From the NCBI RefSeq assembly GCF_003719825.1, contig NZ_RIBS01000011.1, positions 16,981 through 80,980 on the forward strand: DNA of 64,000 nt. Reading direction: 5' to 3'. Numbering within the stretch: position 1 is the stretch's first letter; every line of letters begins with the position of its first letter. Below the pieces are notes generated by a model. It was not told the DNA's origin. It saw nothing but the letters and a program-made list of their open reading frames with translations, and searched no databases. The position numbers and the translations under genes are program-made. Source of the stretch: Montanilutibacter psychrotolerans. Its GTDB lineage: Bacteria > Pseudomonadota > Gammaproteobacteria > Xanthomonadales > Xanthomonadaceae. Below are positions 8,563 to 17,697 of the stretch, one piece after another.

Positions 8563-9429
8563 TCAAAGCCCGGCGACTTTGGCCGCGCGCGCCGCGGTGG
8601 GCTCGATCTGCGGCCAGACGCGCTGGAGTTCGCCGGCATGCTTGCGCACCACCTCGGCTTCCTCGCGCGTGGGTGCCGTCTCGGGCAATCCGCCCGGTTC
8701 GAGTGGACGGTCCCAGCCGTAGTCCAGCGCCAGGCACAGCCGCGCGATCTCACCCGACGGGTTGGCCAGGAAATCGGCGTGCCGCAGCACTCGCCAGCGA
8801 TTCGGCGACAGCGCCTGCAGGTCGTCCAGCAGCACCTGGGTCGCGGCTTGCCATTGCCTGCCCACGATCTCGCCCAGCGGCTTGCCGGACAGTTCGCGCC
8901 AGCCCGGTGTCAGCGCCAGCGACCAGTACGGCCGCGGCCAGCCCGGGAGACCCAGGTAGGTGCGAAAGCGCCCGGATTCCCAGGCCAGCAGCATGTTGGC
9001 CAGTACCTCGCGCGGATCGCGGTAGAGGTAGATGAAATGCGCATCGGGAAACGCGCGCGCCAGGAACGGGATGCGCAACGCGTTCTTGGGCATCTTGTCG
9101 AGCAGGCGCCACGGACGTTGGGTGGGTGCCACGCCGTCGCGATCGCGCGCCGACTCGGCAAGGCGCGCGTACAGCGCGGCGCGCACATCGGCGGTGGCAT
9201 CGCTGCCATCCAGGCGGTTGGATTCGTAGCGACGATCGCGGACGTGCAGCCCGGGAATGTCCTCGATCAGCTGGTGCGCGGCCGCACCGACGGTGAACAC
9301 CTCCGGGGCGCGCATCAACGTGTCGAACAACTGATCGGCGCCCGCGCGCGGCGAGGCAACGATGAACACCGGGCGGTCGAATCGGGCCGCGTCCAGGCGG
9401 ACCGGCCCATCGTGCGTCTGCGCTTGCAT
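8563..9429 (-). CDS. Sulfotransferase family protein
   Basis: A 288-residue PAPS-dependent sulfotransferase-fold protein. The 5'-phosphosulfate loop region is FIVASPRAGADQLF (residues 22-35). In the canonical loop PRSGTT, the Ser and Thr contacts are conserved; here they read A-G-A-D, so the loop is degenerate. The 3'-phosphate site is better kept: FIYLYRDPREVLANML (residues 132-147), with Arg/Asp-Pro-Arg. It starts 8 bp after the AspH-like gene on the same strand, so the two are almost certainly translated from one mRNA. Substrate unknown; the adjacent hydroxylase and upstream TonB receptor suggest modification or uptake of a particular compound. Activity is not assured given the altered loop. 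Confidence 0.75.
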   Translation of the reverse strand: MQAQTHDGPVRLDAARFDRPVFIVASPRAGADQLFDTLMRAPEVFTVGAAAHQLIEDIPGLHVRDRRYESNRLDGSDATADVRAALYARLAESARDRDGVAPTQRPWRLLDKMPKNALRIPFLARAFPDAHFIYLYRDPREVLANMLLAWESGRFRTYLGLPGWPRPYWSLALTPGWRELSGKPLGEIVGRQWQAATQVLLDDLQALSPNRWRVLRHADFLANPSGEIARLCLALDYGWDRPLEPGGLPETAPTREEAEVVRKHAGELQRVWPQIEPTAARAAKVAGL

Positions 9430-9437
9430 GGAAAACC

Positions 9438-10427
9438 TCAGGCGTTGTCGCCGATGGCGCGCTGCTGGGCAGCATGGGTGGAAGCGCCGGCGGTCGCACC
9501 GGTGACGGCGAACTTGGCGATGATGGTCATCATCGCGGCGAACCAGCGGATCTCGTTCTTCAGCAGCAACGGCTGGCTCGGCGCGCGCACCGCCTCGACG
9601 AACTGGGTGAGTGCCTCGCGATAGTGCGCGTGGCCTTCGTCGCGCTCGCCGTACTCGAACCACAGCCCCTGCCAGGTGCGCGCGAACCGCATCGACAGCG
9701 CGCGCACGGGACCGGCCGCCGGGTGGGCGATGAGGTCGTTGAAAAGCAACCCGAGATGGGCATTGAGCTCCCACGGGGTCATCACCACCGGCACATTGAC
9801 GCGCTCGCACGGGAACGCGTCGATGCGTCCGGGTTCGGGCGCCAACGCCTGCACGGGCCAGCCGCTGCGCGGCGCATCGTGCGGTCGGCCACGGGCGACG
9901 TGTTCCCAGAAGCGGCCACCGCCGACGGTGTCGACCACCAGGTGCACGCGAGACTCGACCGCGTCGTTGAGCACGCGGTGCTGGCGCCAGGTATCGAAGA
10001 TCCAGCATTCGCCGGCCGCCATGTTGATCGCGGCATCGCCGCACTCGAAGCGCACCGTGGGTTGCGTGACCACGGGCACGTGCACGCGCACGCGCTCGGT
10101 CCAGTAGTAGCCCTGGTCGGCATGGCGGGTGACTTCGGCATGCCCCGACAGGCGCATGAGCCGGCTGCGGCCGACGGTGGCGCCGAGGCTGGCGATCACT
10201 TGGCTCAGGTATGGGCAGCGCAGCAGCTCGGGCGTTGGCGACATCTCGCCAGCGAACGATTCGTTGGCCGGATCGCCACCACTGGCAACCAGCGGCAGCA
10301 TCGAATTGCCGGCGAACCCTTGCGGGTGCGGGCGCCAGGGCCCCTCGCCCAACGCGGCGATCTCGGCGGCGAGCAGCGACGCATCGAACGTCAGCGGCAA
10401 CTGGAGGAACGGCACCTGCAACTTCAT
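9438..10427 (-). CDS. Aspartyl/asparaginyl beta-hydroxylase-domain oxygenase
   Basis: A 329-residue protein with the AspH-type Fe(II)/2-oxoglutarate fold. Mammalian AspH uses two His about 46 residues apart and an Arg ten residues after the second. The same spacing is visible here: His102 (RHADQGYYW), His150 (WRQHRVLND) and Arg160 (SRVHLVVD). No third carboxylate is needed in this class. The N-terminus (MKLQVPFLQLPLTFD) has no signal peptide, so it is cytoplasmic. The C-terminal third is a separate, partly helical region of unknown role. It is first in a two-gene unit with the sulfotransferase and lies just after the terminator of the TonB-receptor gene. Hydroxylation of a peptide or small-molecule side chain is the family-level expectation. 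Confidence 0.82.
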   Translation of the reverse strand: MKLQVPFLQLPLTFDASLLAAEIAALGEGPWRPHPQGFAGNSMLPLVASGGDPANESFAGEMSPTPELLRCPYLSQVIASLGATVGRSRLMRLSGHAEVTRHADQGYYWTERVRVHVPVVTQPTVRFECGDAAINMAAGECWIFDTWRQHRVLNDAVESRVHLVVDTVGGGRFWEHVARGRPHDAPRSGWPVQALAPEPGRIDAFPCERVNVPVVMTPWELNAHLGLLFNDLIAHPAAGPVRALSMRFARTWQGLWFEYGERDEGHAHYREALTQFVEAVRAPSQPLLLKNEIRWFAAMMTIIAKFAVTGATAGASTHAAQQRAIGDNA

Positions 10428-10531
10428 CGAGCGACCCGGTCTGGAACCGGTCTCTATCGTACAGAAGCAGGCGATGGGGCTGGGACCCGCTCACGGGGCG
10501 ACCCCACACCGGCGACGGGACACCGGCAGAC

Positions 10532-10563
10532 AAAAAAACTGCGGCCCCTTTCGGGGCCGCAGT
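10532..10563 (-). terminator. Rho-independent terminator of TonB-receptor gene
   Basis: On the minus strand an 11-bp stem (ACTGCGGCCCC / GGGGCCGCAGT) with a 4-nt loop is followed by a T7 run, which reads as CAAAAAAA on plus. Confidence 0.9.
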
Positions 10564-10586
10564 CGGACTACTCAGCGATCAATGGA

Positions 10587-13439
10587 TCAGAAGCGCTGCT
10601 GGTACTTCAGGTACACGACGCGACCGATGTCGAAACCGCCGTAGTACGGGAAGGCGCTGTCCGGAGCGGTGAACATGATCGGACCCTGGTGGTCGAACAC
10701 GTTGTTCGCGCCGATGGCGACCGTGGCATCCCACGGAGCCTTCCAGCTGAACTGCACGTCGTGGAACGTGTTGGAACCGGTGCGGCGCAGCGCGGCCGGC
10801 TCGTCGTTCGCGATGCGGTCCGGGTCATTGCACGGACGGTTGGTCACGCACTGCTCGGTCATGCCCGAGTAGTAACGCGCCATGTACGACACCGAGAAGT
10901 TGTTCTTCTCCCAGTTGACGCCCATGTTCGAACGAACGCGGAAGATGCCTTCGTCGCCGACGCGGCCGATGATGACGTCCTTGCCGGCGGCGTTCTGGCC
11001 CGCTTCGTCGTACTTGCTGGTGTACGAGGTCTGCCAGTCAAGCGACACCTTGCCGATCGAGAGCTCCGGCAGACGGTACTTCACGCCCAGGTCGTAACCT
11101 TCCGTCTCCATCTCGCCGAGGTTGGCCAGACCGTAGAACAGGCTGGAGATGTGACCGTCAGCCGCGCGCACGATACCGGCGCAGCGCGAGCTGTTGCCGA
11201 GCACGTAGCAGTCACGCAGGATGCGGTCGACGTCGTCCTGGATGATCATGTTCTCGATGGTGTACTTGTACCAGTCGAGCGAGATGTCCAGGCCCTGGAC
11301 CCAACGCGGGCTCCACACGAGGCCGGCGGTGCGGCTCTTCGAGGTTTCCGGCAGCAGCGCCGGATTGGCGCCGTTGACGAACTGGTCCGGCGTCTGGCAC
11401 GGGTAGGTCGTGCAGGGCACGAGGCCCTGGCCGAGCTGCACGTAGTTCAGCGGAACGCCAGCGCTGGTGCAGGCCGCGTTGCCGTTGACGCTGTTGACCG
11501 CACCGCTGCCGCACGGGTCGGTGTACGACTCGAAGCTGCTGCTGAGGCCGCCGTACAGGTCGTCGATCGTCGGCGCGCGGAAGCCTTCAGCGAAGGTGCC
11601 GCGGACCAGCAGTTCGTCGAGCGGACGCCAGGTGAAGCCGAACTTGCCGTTGGTGGTGTCACCGAAGTTGCTGTAGTCGGAGTAGCGACCGGCAACGTTG
11701 ACGGTCAGCTCCTTCGCGAACGGCATGTCGGCCAGGATCGGGATGTTGAGCTCGAGGTAGAACTCGTCCAGCGAGTACTCGCCCTGGGTGGTCTTCGAAC
11801 CCAGGCCGGTGCTTTCGCCCGACTGGCGGAAGGCGTCCGGAGCGAAGCGACCACGCTCCTGGCGGTGCTCGTAGCCGAACGCAACGCCGAGGTCACCGGC
11901 GGGCAGCTCGAACAGCGTACCGGCCATGTTGGCGGTGTAGCTGGTGGTGCGGGTGTAGCCGGTATCGGTGTAGTACGGGAACAGGAACGCCTGCAGATCC
12001 GGATCCGACAGCGAGCCCGGGCCGTCGACGCCGTGCGGCAGCAACGGGTTCCACGGACGGCACTTGTCGAGGGCGATCGGGCTGGCGACCGTACCGCACT
12101 GGGCGATGCCGTCGGCATTGATGAACGACGGGCCCAGGGCGCGGCGCGAAGCGATCAGGCTGGCATCGCCGTGCTGGGACTTGGTCACGTTGTTGCGGTT
12201 CATCAGCGCGCCGACGTCCCAATCCCACGCGTTGCCGGCCAGCTCGAAGAAGCCGCTGAGGCCACCGGCGAAGCGGTAGGTCTCAAGCTCGCTCTTGGTG
12301 GTGCGCGGCACTTCCCACAGGCGGCGACGGAACGTCAGAGCGGTACCCGGGGTCGGGTTGAACGCGCTGTCGGCCGAAAGCGGCGTGCCGAAGCTGCCCG
12401 ACTGGTACGGGTAGCCGGCGCTCTGCTGGTCGGTGCTGCGGTGGTTGTACAGAACGTCCGCGTTGAACTTGATGTTCTCGGTGACGTCGTAGTTCGCGTT
12501 GGCGAACACCGAACGACGCTCGAGGCCCGTCGTCAGCAGCATCTGCTCGTTGGCGTTGGCGTTCTTGTCCGCGGTGTGCAGGATGTAGTCGGCGCGAACG
12601 GTCGGGTTGCCGCCCGGACGCAGGGTCCACCAGCGGGCAGCCGAGGACGGCGAGCACGGGTCGCAGAACGAACCGTTCTGGCTGACCGGGCTCGAGCCCG
12701 AACCCGGGTAGTCCGGACCGGCATTGCCGGCGGCGCTGAAATCGCGGTCGCGGGCAAACACCGGATCCTGCTTGTAGTACTCGACGGCGAGGGTCATGCC
12801 GCCGCGCTCGCCATTGGAGCCGGTGACGAACGAGAACTGCTGCGTCTCGCCGTCGCCTTCGCTGTACTGGCCGACGTAGGCGGTGGCTTCAGCACCTTCG
12901 AAGCGCTTGCGGGTGATCACGTTGACCACGCCGGCGATCGCGTCGGAACCGTAGATGGCCGAGGCGCCGTCCTTCAGCACTTCGACGCGGTCGATGGCCG
13001 ACATCGGGATCTGGCTGAGGTCCTGCAGGCCGCTGGTGGTAGCGCCAAGACGCTTGCCGTTCATCAGGATCAGGGTGCGCGCGGCGCCCAGATTGCGGAT
13101 GTCGATGTAGTAACCGCCGGTGTTTTCGCCGGAGGAAAGCGCTTCGGAGCGCGAGATCTGCGGCGAACCAGCCGAGGTCAGGTTCTGCAGGACGTCTGCA
13201 ACCGACGTGAAGCCCTGCTTCTCGATCTCCTGACGGGTCAGGGTGATGATCGGCTGCTGGGTCTCCATCTGGGTGCCGCGAATACGCGAACCGGTGACTT
13301 CGATACGGTCGAGCGTGGCGGTGTCCTGCGCCGCCGGAGCGGTCTCCTGCGCGCCGGCAATCACCGGCACCAGTGCGATGGCGATGCTGGCGGGCAACAG
13401 GCCATGCCGGATCGCGCTACGCGAACTGCGATAAGTCAT
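10587..13439 (-). CDS. TonB-dependent outer-membrane receptor
   Basis: A 950-residue ligand-gated outer-membrane transporter energised by TonB. The signal peptide is residues 1-30 (ends VIAGAQE). A TonB-box-like DRIEVTGSRI follows, then the plug domain (residues about 50-170: QEIEKQGFTSVADVLQNL, then RVEVLKDGASAIYGSDAIAG). The remainder is a 22-strand barrel. It ends with an aromatic residue (YLKYQQRF), as outer-membrane barrels do. No N-terminal STN signalling domain is present. The barrel contains several Cys-rich extracellular loops (CDPCSPSSA, CTTYPCQTP). It resembles the carbohydrate- or peptide-type TBDRs expanded in xanthomonads; the ligand cannot be read. An AraC regulator gene lies 50 bp upstream. 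Confidence 0.93.
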   Translation of the reverse strand: MTYRSSRSAIRHGLLPASIAIALVPVIAGAQETAPAAQDTATLDRIEVTGSRIRGTQMETQQPIITLTRQEIEKQGFTSVADVLQNLTSAGSPQISRSEALSSGENTGGYYIDIRNLGAARTLILMNGKRLGATTSGLQDLSQIPMSAIDRVEVLKDGASAIYGSDAIAGVVNVITRKRFEGAEATAYVGQYSEGDGETQQFSFVTGSNGERGGMTLAVEYYKQDPVFARDRDFSAAGNAGPDYPGSGSSPVSQNGSFCDPCSPSSAARWWTLRPGGNPTVRADYILHTADKNANANEQMLLTTGLERRSVFANANYDVTENIKFNADVLYNHRSTDQQSAGYPYQSGSFGTPLSADSAFNPTPGTALTFRRRLWEVPRTTKSELETYRFAGGLSGFFELAGNAWDWDVGALMNRNNVTKSQHGDASLIASRRALGPSFINADGIAQCGTVASPIALDKCRPWNPLLPHGVDGPGSLSDPDLQAFLFPYYTDTGYTRTTSYTANMAGTLFELPAGDLGVAFGYEHRQERGRFAPDAFRQSGESTGLGSKTTQGEYSLDEFYLELNIPILADMPFAKELTVNVAGRYSDYSNFGDTTNGKFGFTWRPLDELLVRGTFAEGFRAPTIDDLYGGLSSSFESYTDPCGSGAVNSVNGNAACTSAGVPLNYVQLGQGLVPCTTYPCQTPDQFVNGANPALLPETSKSRTAGLVWSPRWVQGLDISLDWYKYTIENMIIQDDVDRILRDCYVLGNSSRCAGIVRAADGHISSLFYGLANLGEMETEGYDLGVKYRLPELSIGKVSLDWQTSYTSKYDEAGQNAAGKDVIIGRVGDEGIFRVRSNMGVNWEKNNFSVSYMARYYSGMTEQCVTNRPCNDPDRIANDEPAALRRTGSNTFHDVQFSWKAPWDATVAIGANNVFDHQGPIMFTAPDSAFPYYGGFDIGRVVYLKYQQRF

Positions 13440-13489
13440 CTATCTCTCTCCAGAAATACGTTATGAGCGTGTTAAAACGCCCAGCAAAA

Positions 13490-14425
13490 CTACGTTCCGG
13501 AACGCAGCACTGCTTTGCGTCCGCCCGCTGCTGGCTTTGCCGCATGTGGCGGGAGACCCGTCGAACGCTTGGGCGCACTGAGCGCGGCGCGGAAGTTCGA
13601 GGCCGACATGCCGTGACGGGCACGGAACGCGCGAGCGAAGCTGCAGCAGTTGTCGAAGCCGCTGGCGGCGGCCACTTCACCGATCATCATCGAGGTGCTG
13701 CGAAGCAACTCGGCGGCGTGATCCAGGCGCATGCGCGCAGCGGCGGCCTGCGGGCTTTCCTCATAGAGCGAATGGAACGTCTTGGAGAAGTACCAGCTCG
13801 AGAAGCTGGTCAGTTCGGCCAGTTCGCTGATGCGCACGACGCGGTCGCAGTTGCCTTCCAGGTACAGGCGCGCACGCTGCAGACGACCGAACACCTGGCG
13901 CTTGCGGGTGCGCGAGCGCCCCGGGCAACGCGGGATGCGCGCGGAGATCTCGCGCTGCACGGCCGCCAGGTGCAGCAGCAGCGGGCGCAGGGCCTGGTCT
14001 TCGATGCCACCGTTGACGCCGGTCTGCCGCGTCGTCGCCTCGCGCCACAGGCGCAGGGCGATGCGGGCGTCGTGGCGCGACATGCTGCCGCGGCCGGCGT
14101 ACAGGCCGCAGTCGGCGAAGCGCGACAGCGCGCGCAGTGCGGAGACGTCGAGCGTCAGGCCGATGGCCAGGCCATCGCGGTCGGCCTGCAGGTGCGGACG
14201 GGAATCGCGGTCCAGCGCGATCCAGTCACCCCGCCGCATGCGGAACCGACCTTCCTTGGCTTCGATCCAGGAGCTGCCACGCAGCTGCAGCCAGATCGAG
14301 AATCGCGTTCCATTGAGTTGTGCGCTGGCAAGACGCGACACCGCGACACAGGAGGTCTGCGACTCGCCGTCCGTTGCGTCCAGCTGCAGCAGCTGCCCGC
14401 GGTCCGCCCAAAAGGTGTTTTGCAT
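13490..14425 (-). CDS. AraC-family transcription regulator
   Basis: A 311-residue regulator. The C-terminal two-HTH AraC/XylS domain spans about residues 185-285: RISELAELTSFSSWYFSKTF is the first helix-turn-helix, and MIGEVAAASGFDNCCSFARAF matches the family signature of the second. The N-terminal 180 residues form a sensor of unrecognised type, probably cupin-like (RMRRGDWIALDRDSRP). The start ATG 14425 has an upstream GGGGGG purine stretch. It is on the same strand and 50 bp upstream of the TonB-receptor gene. Control of the receptor and the hydroxylase/sulfotransferase pair is likely but inferred. Confidence 0.88.
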   Translation of the reverse strand: MQNTFWADRGQLLQLDATDGESQTSCVAVSRLASAQLNGTRFSIWLQLRGSSWIEAKEGRFRMRRGDWIALDRDSRPHLQADRDGLAIGLTLDVSALRALSRFADCGLYAGRGSMSRHDARIALRLWREATTRQTGVNGGIEDQALRPLLLHLAAVQREISARIPRCPGRSRTRKRQVFGRLQRARLYLEGNCDRVVRISELAELTSFSSWYFSKTFHSLYEESPQAAAARMRLDHAAELLRSTSMMIGEVAAASGFDNCCSFARAFRARHGMSASNFRAALSAPKRSTGLPPHAAKPAAGGRKAVLRSGT

Positions 14426-15069
14426 GGATCCCCCCGATCGTTTGCCGAAACTGGCGGGGCGATTTGCCTACATCGACAGGGAGCCATCAGGAAGGTCTGG
14501 GGAGGCTTTGCCGAAATCGTCGCGAATACGCATGCGAAAAAGTTACGAAGAATATTTACTCGGCCAATCAAGCACTTGCCGCCTGTCACTCCGCTGAAAC
14601 ACGACGCCGGCCGCTTCCATTCGGCCTCCTGTCGCCGGCACGAAAGCGCGAAACGTGACGCACGCCTCATCGTTGCGCGCCCTGAACTGCGAGTTTGGGC
14701 GGCTACCTCCCCGCCCCCCATGTCGACACGGCGCATTGGCGGACGATCGCGGGCGCGTGGGCGGCGGCGATTTGCCGGGCCGTCGACTGCCGACCGCGAA
14801 AGAACCGGCGCCGCCCGGTTCGGCCACCCCGCTCCCACCTCCGGCGATGCCATCGCACCTCGCCACCGCCCCGGGGCGCGTCGCACGATCAGTCACACAC
14901 CTGGGTCGGCGTCCGGGCTCGGGCGGAGGTGATGTCAACGCCGCAATCGCGGCCCAGCGGTAACGACAAACCCTGCCGGCGGCAGGACCGGCGGAGCGGC
15001 GTCGGAGGGGAACACGCACATCGCCAGTGGCTGGCGATCGGATGACCCCGCGAAACGGGGCCCGACGGC
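14426..15069. other. Gene-free region upstream of the AraC gene
   Basis: 644 bp without a convincing gene on either strand. The segment 14521-14600 is unusually AT-rich for this window (AAAAAGTTACGAAGAATATT) and is the likely promoter zone of the AraC gene on the minus strand. Two hairpins lie near the other end and are listed separately. The short open frames here have shadow-type codon use. Confidence 0.5.
15020..15060 (-). terminator. Double hairpin after the winged-helix/TolB-like gene
   Basis: ATCGCCAG-TGG-CTGGCGAT (15020-15038) and CCCCG-CGAAA-CGGGG (15046-15060) lie just past the stop codon of the minus-strand gene at 15070. Neither has a T-run, so termination is uncertain. Confidence 0.35.
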
Positions 15070-17460
15070 TTACTTGAACCAGCCCGGCACCAGCGTGCGA
15101 GGCTCGGCCGGCAAGGGCATGAAGGCGATGTCGGTTCCGTCCTCGACGGTCAGCGACAGGTACATGCTCCGGGTGCGGGAATCCAGGCTGAAACCGTTGG
15201 TGCTGGCCAGTCGATCGGCGACCAGGCAACGCTTCTTCGCGACCTGGCCGTCGGCCAGGCCGATCTCGCTGAGCATGCTCAGGCAACCGGGCACCTGGTC
15301 CAGGTAGACCAACCCGCCCTCATTGCCCAGCGCCCAGGTCTGGAAACTCCACGGCGCCGGCGCTCTGTCATCGAGACGGCGCACGCTGCCCGGCGACAGG
15401 GACAAGTCGACCTGCCACAAGCCGGCCGCCGACAGCCGCGTGAACAAGGTGCGGCCACGCTGGGCGTCGACGCGCACCATCGACACGTCGTCGATCGCCG
15501 CCAACTGGCGCCACGGCGTGGTGCTGCGGTCGTAGAGCACCAGTTTCGGGCGCCCGTCGTCGTTGCCGGCCAGCACCAGCATCCGTGAGGGATCGGGCAG
15601 ATAGGACGCCTGCAGGAGGTTCGCGCGCGGAACCGGCAGAATCGTGACCTGTCCGTTCGACGGCATCACCTCGTGCACGCCGAAGCGGCCCGCGCGATCG
15701 CTGCCCACCACCAGCAGGCGCTGGCTGTCGGCCGACCATTCCGGGATGCGCCGCGTTTCCGGGTGGATGCCCTCGATCTGGCGCAGGGTTTCCGGATGCT
15801 CCAGATCGGCCCACCACAGCCCGAACTTGCCGGAGCGATCCGACGTGAAAGCCAGCTGGCGCCCGTCCGGTGCCACCGCCGGCTGCGTGTCGCGACCGGA
15901 CGACGCAAACAGGTGCTCGCGCGCCGGCTCGCCGGTGTGCTTGCCCGACAGCAGTTCGGTGCGGTCGATGCGGAAGATTCCGTACAGCGGCCGTCGCCGC
16001 ACGAACGCCATGACGCCGGCCTTGCCCGCGATCGCCGGACTCTGCGCATCGTCCAGGCCCAGGTCGCGCACTTCCCGCGAGGCCATGTCCAGTCGATACA
16101 GGCGGGTTTCGCTGTCGATGCGCCGCCCGAACACGATGCCGTCGCCGTCCGGCAGCCAGTCCCAGCCGCGCAGTTCGGCGCTTTGCCTGGTCAACGCCTC
16201 GGCCTTGCCGCCAGCGGCGGGGATCCGCCACAGGTCGCCCAGTTGCGGATTGCGCACGAACACCAGCCAACGTCCGTCCGGCGAGTAGCGCGGCATGTGG
16301 TCGTAGCTTGCGCGCGCGCCGTCGTATTTCAGCTCGCGGAAAGTACCGCTGGCCAGATCGAGCACCTGCAGGCCGGTCGGCCCGCGCGAGGTCTGCATGC
16401 TGCCGAACACCAGGCCCTTTCCATCGGGCGTCCACGCAAAGCTGAAGAACTCGTTGCGCAGGCAACCGGCGACCGTGCGTTCGGCGCCGCCGTTGGATGC
16501 GGCAATCACCACCTGGCATTGCGCCTCCGGTCCGGCCCGCACGAACGCGATCTCGCGCCCGTCCGGCGACCAGGCGGGCAATCGCTCGGAGACGCCGGGG
16601 CGCAGCGTGGCAAGCGGGCGCGGCTGCGACTGGTCGGTGGCCTGCACCATGATCGCGGTGTCGAATCCGCCCGGCTGGGTGGCCGCGTACGCAATCATCG
16701 AGCCGTCCGGCGAAAGCGTCGGCGACAACTCGAATCCCGGTGACGACGTGATCAGCCGGTACGGCCGATCAGGACCAGAAGGCTGCTTCAACCAGGTCGT
16801 GCGCGGCGCCGCGGCAGGCTCGGCACGCGGCTCGCGCAGCACCAGCACCAGCACCAGGGCGGACACCGCCAACAGCGCAACAGCGGTCACCAGAAACCGT
16901 TCGAGTGGCGCGACGCGCAGGCGCGGCCGGGTGCGTGTGGCGATGGTGTCCAGCGCGGCACTCGCGACGGCCACGGCGTCGGGGCGGTGTGCCGAGGGCG
17001 ACGTCGACCGCGACGGATCGTCCGTGCCGACATCGGTCGCCGATTCGTGGGTGTATTCCGCCGTGGATGCGGCGACGGTCGTCGATTCGCCCAACCACTC
17101 GACAGACACCAGCAGGCGATAGCCGTTCTTGGCGATGGTTTCGATGTAGCGCGGGTCGGTACCGGGAGTCGCGCGCGCCTCGCCGAACGCCTTGCGCAGC
17201 TGGGTCACCGCCTGGGTAACCACGTCGTTGGTCGGCAAGGTATCGGGCCACACCGCCGCAAGCAGCGCATCGCGACCGACCACCTTGCCGGCGTTGCTTG
17301 CCAGCACCTCCAGCACCGCGATCGCCTTGGGCGTGACGCGCCGCGCACGCCGTGCGCCCGTTGCACGTATCTCGCGCAGCGACAGATCGACCTCGCAATC
17401 GCCCACGCGCAACCGCCCTGAGGGCAGCGAAGGCGGGGGGAAATCGGGGCGGAAGCTCAT
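15070..17460 (-). CDS. Membrane winged-helix regulator with TolB-like beta-propeller
   Basis: A 796-residue CadC/ToxR-type one-component regulator. An OmpR-type winged helix fills residues 16-116 (KAIAVLEVLASNAGKVVGRDAL, with NDVVTQAVTQLRKAFGE as recognition region). A Ser/Thr-rich linker and a single transmembrane helix follow (residues about 189-208). A periplasmic C-terminal propeller of PD40 repeats carries motifs such as LSPDGSMIAYAA, WSPDGREIAFVR and VAPDGRQLAFTSDRSG. The topology places DNA binding in the cytosol and sensing in the periplasm. It appears transcribed alone; its target is not obvious. Xanthomonads carry several paralogues of this type. Confidence 0.88.
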   Translation of the reverse strand: MSFRPDFPPPSLPSGRLRVGDCEVDLSLREIRATGARRARRVTPKAIAVLEVLASNAGKVVGRDALLAAVWPDTLPTNDVVTQAVTQLRKAFGEARATPGTDPRYIETIAKNGYRLLVSVEWLGESTTVAASTAEYTHESATDVGTDDPSRSTSPSAHRPDAVAVASAALDTIATRTRPRLRVAPLERFLVTAVALLAVSALVLVLVLREPRAEPAAAPRTTWLKQPSGPDRPYRLITSSPGFELSPTLSPDGSMIAYAATQPGGFDTAIMVQATDQSQPRPLATLRPGVSERLPAWSPDGREIAFVRAGPEAQCQVVIAASNGGAERTVAGCLRNEFFSFAWTPDGKGLVFGSMQTSRGPTGLQVLDLASGTFRELKYDGARASYDHMPRYSPDGRWLVFVRNPQLGDLWRIPAAGGKAEALTRQSAELRGWDWLPDGDGIVFGRRIDSETRLYRLDMASREVRDLGLDDAQSPAIAGKAGVMAFVRRRPLYGIFRIDRTELLSGKHTGEPAREHLFASSGRDTQPAVAPDGRQLAFTSDRSGKFGLWWADLEHPETLRQIEGIHPETRRIPEWSADSQRLLVVGSDRAGRFGVHEVMPSNGQVTILPVPRANLLQASYLPDPSRMLVLAGNDDGRPKLVLYDRSTTPWRQLAAIDDVSMVRVDAQRGRTLFTRLSAAGLWQVDLSLSPGSVRRLDDRAPAPWSFQTWALGNEGGLVYLDQVPGCLSMLSEIGLADGQVAKKRCLVADRLASTNGFSLDSRTRSMYLSLTVEDGTDIAFMPLPAEPRTLVPGWFK

Positions 17461-17589
17461 CGGCGGCGAAGTCTGGTGACGGATCTGCGGGTCGTCATGT
17501 GCCGGAAGCCTCGCCAGAAGCCAGACGACACACTCCGCAAAGGATGACGGCGACCTGTGGCAGGCGCGATCGAGGACGACATTCTACGG

Positions 17590-17697
17590 TGGTCGGGATC
17601 GCCCGCACTGAACGGCAGCGGCAAACCTCTCTCTCTCTTCCTCCGCAGAGCGTCCCCCCGGACGCCCTGTATTCGCGCCTTCGGGCGCGTTTTTTTT
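17590..17697 (+). ncRNA. Candidate small RNA with C-rich hairpin loop
   Basis: A plus-strand terminator lies in a gap between two minus-strand genes, so it cannot end either of them. Upstream of it are, in order, a 19-nt pure pyrimidine tract of CU repeats (17626-17644), a hairpin GCGTCC-CCCC-GGACGC with a C4 loop (17650-17665) and the U-tailed terminator hairpin. C-rich loops and anti-Shine-Dalgarno pyrimidine tracts are features of regulatory RNAs such as Xanthomonas sX13. The 5' end is a guess because no clear promoter is visible. It would be antisense to the 5' flank of the winged-helix gene at 17460. Confidence 0.42.
17674..17697 (+). terminator. Orphan plus-strand terminator
   Basis: The stem CGCGCC / GGCGCG with a TTCG tetraloop is followed by eight T. 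It is the strongest U-tract in the window and has no plus-strand gene upstream. Confidence 0.85.

Noticed and set aside
9474..13466. A 1330-residue plus-strand open frame across the hydroxylase and TonB-receptor genes
   Set aside because: It is antisense to two well-supported genes with clear signal peptide, plug and oxygenase motifs; its product is low-complexity and rich in Arg, Val and His, as expected for a shadow frame in GC-rich DNA.
14543..15286. Minus-strand 247-residue frame in the gap upstream of the AraC gene
   Set aside because: It overlaps the end of the winged-helix/TolB-like gene and its product is Arg/Gly/Pro-rich without any motif.
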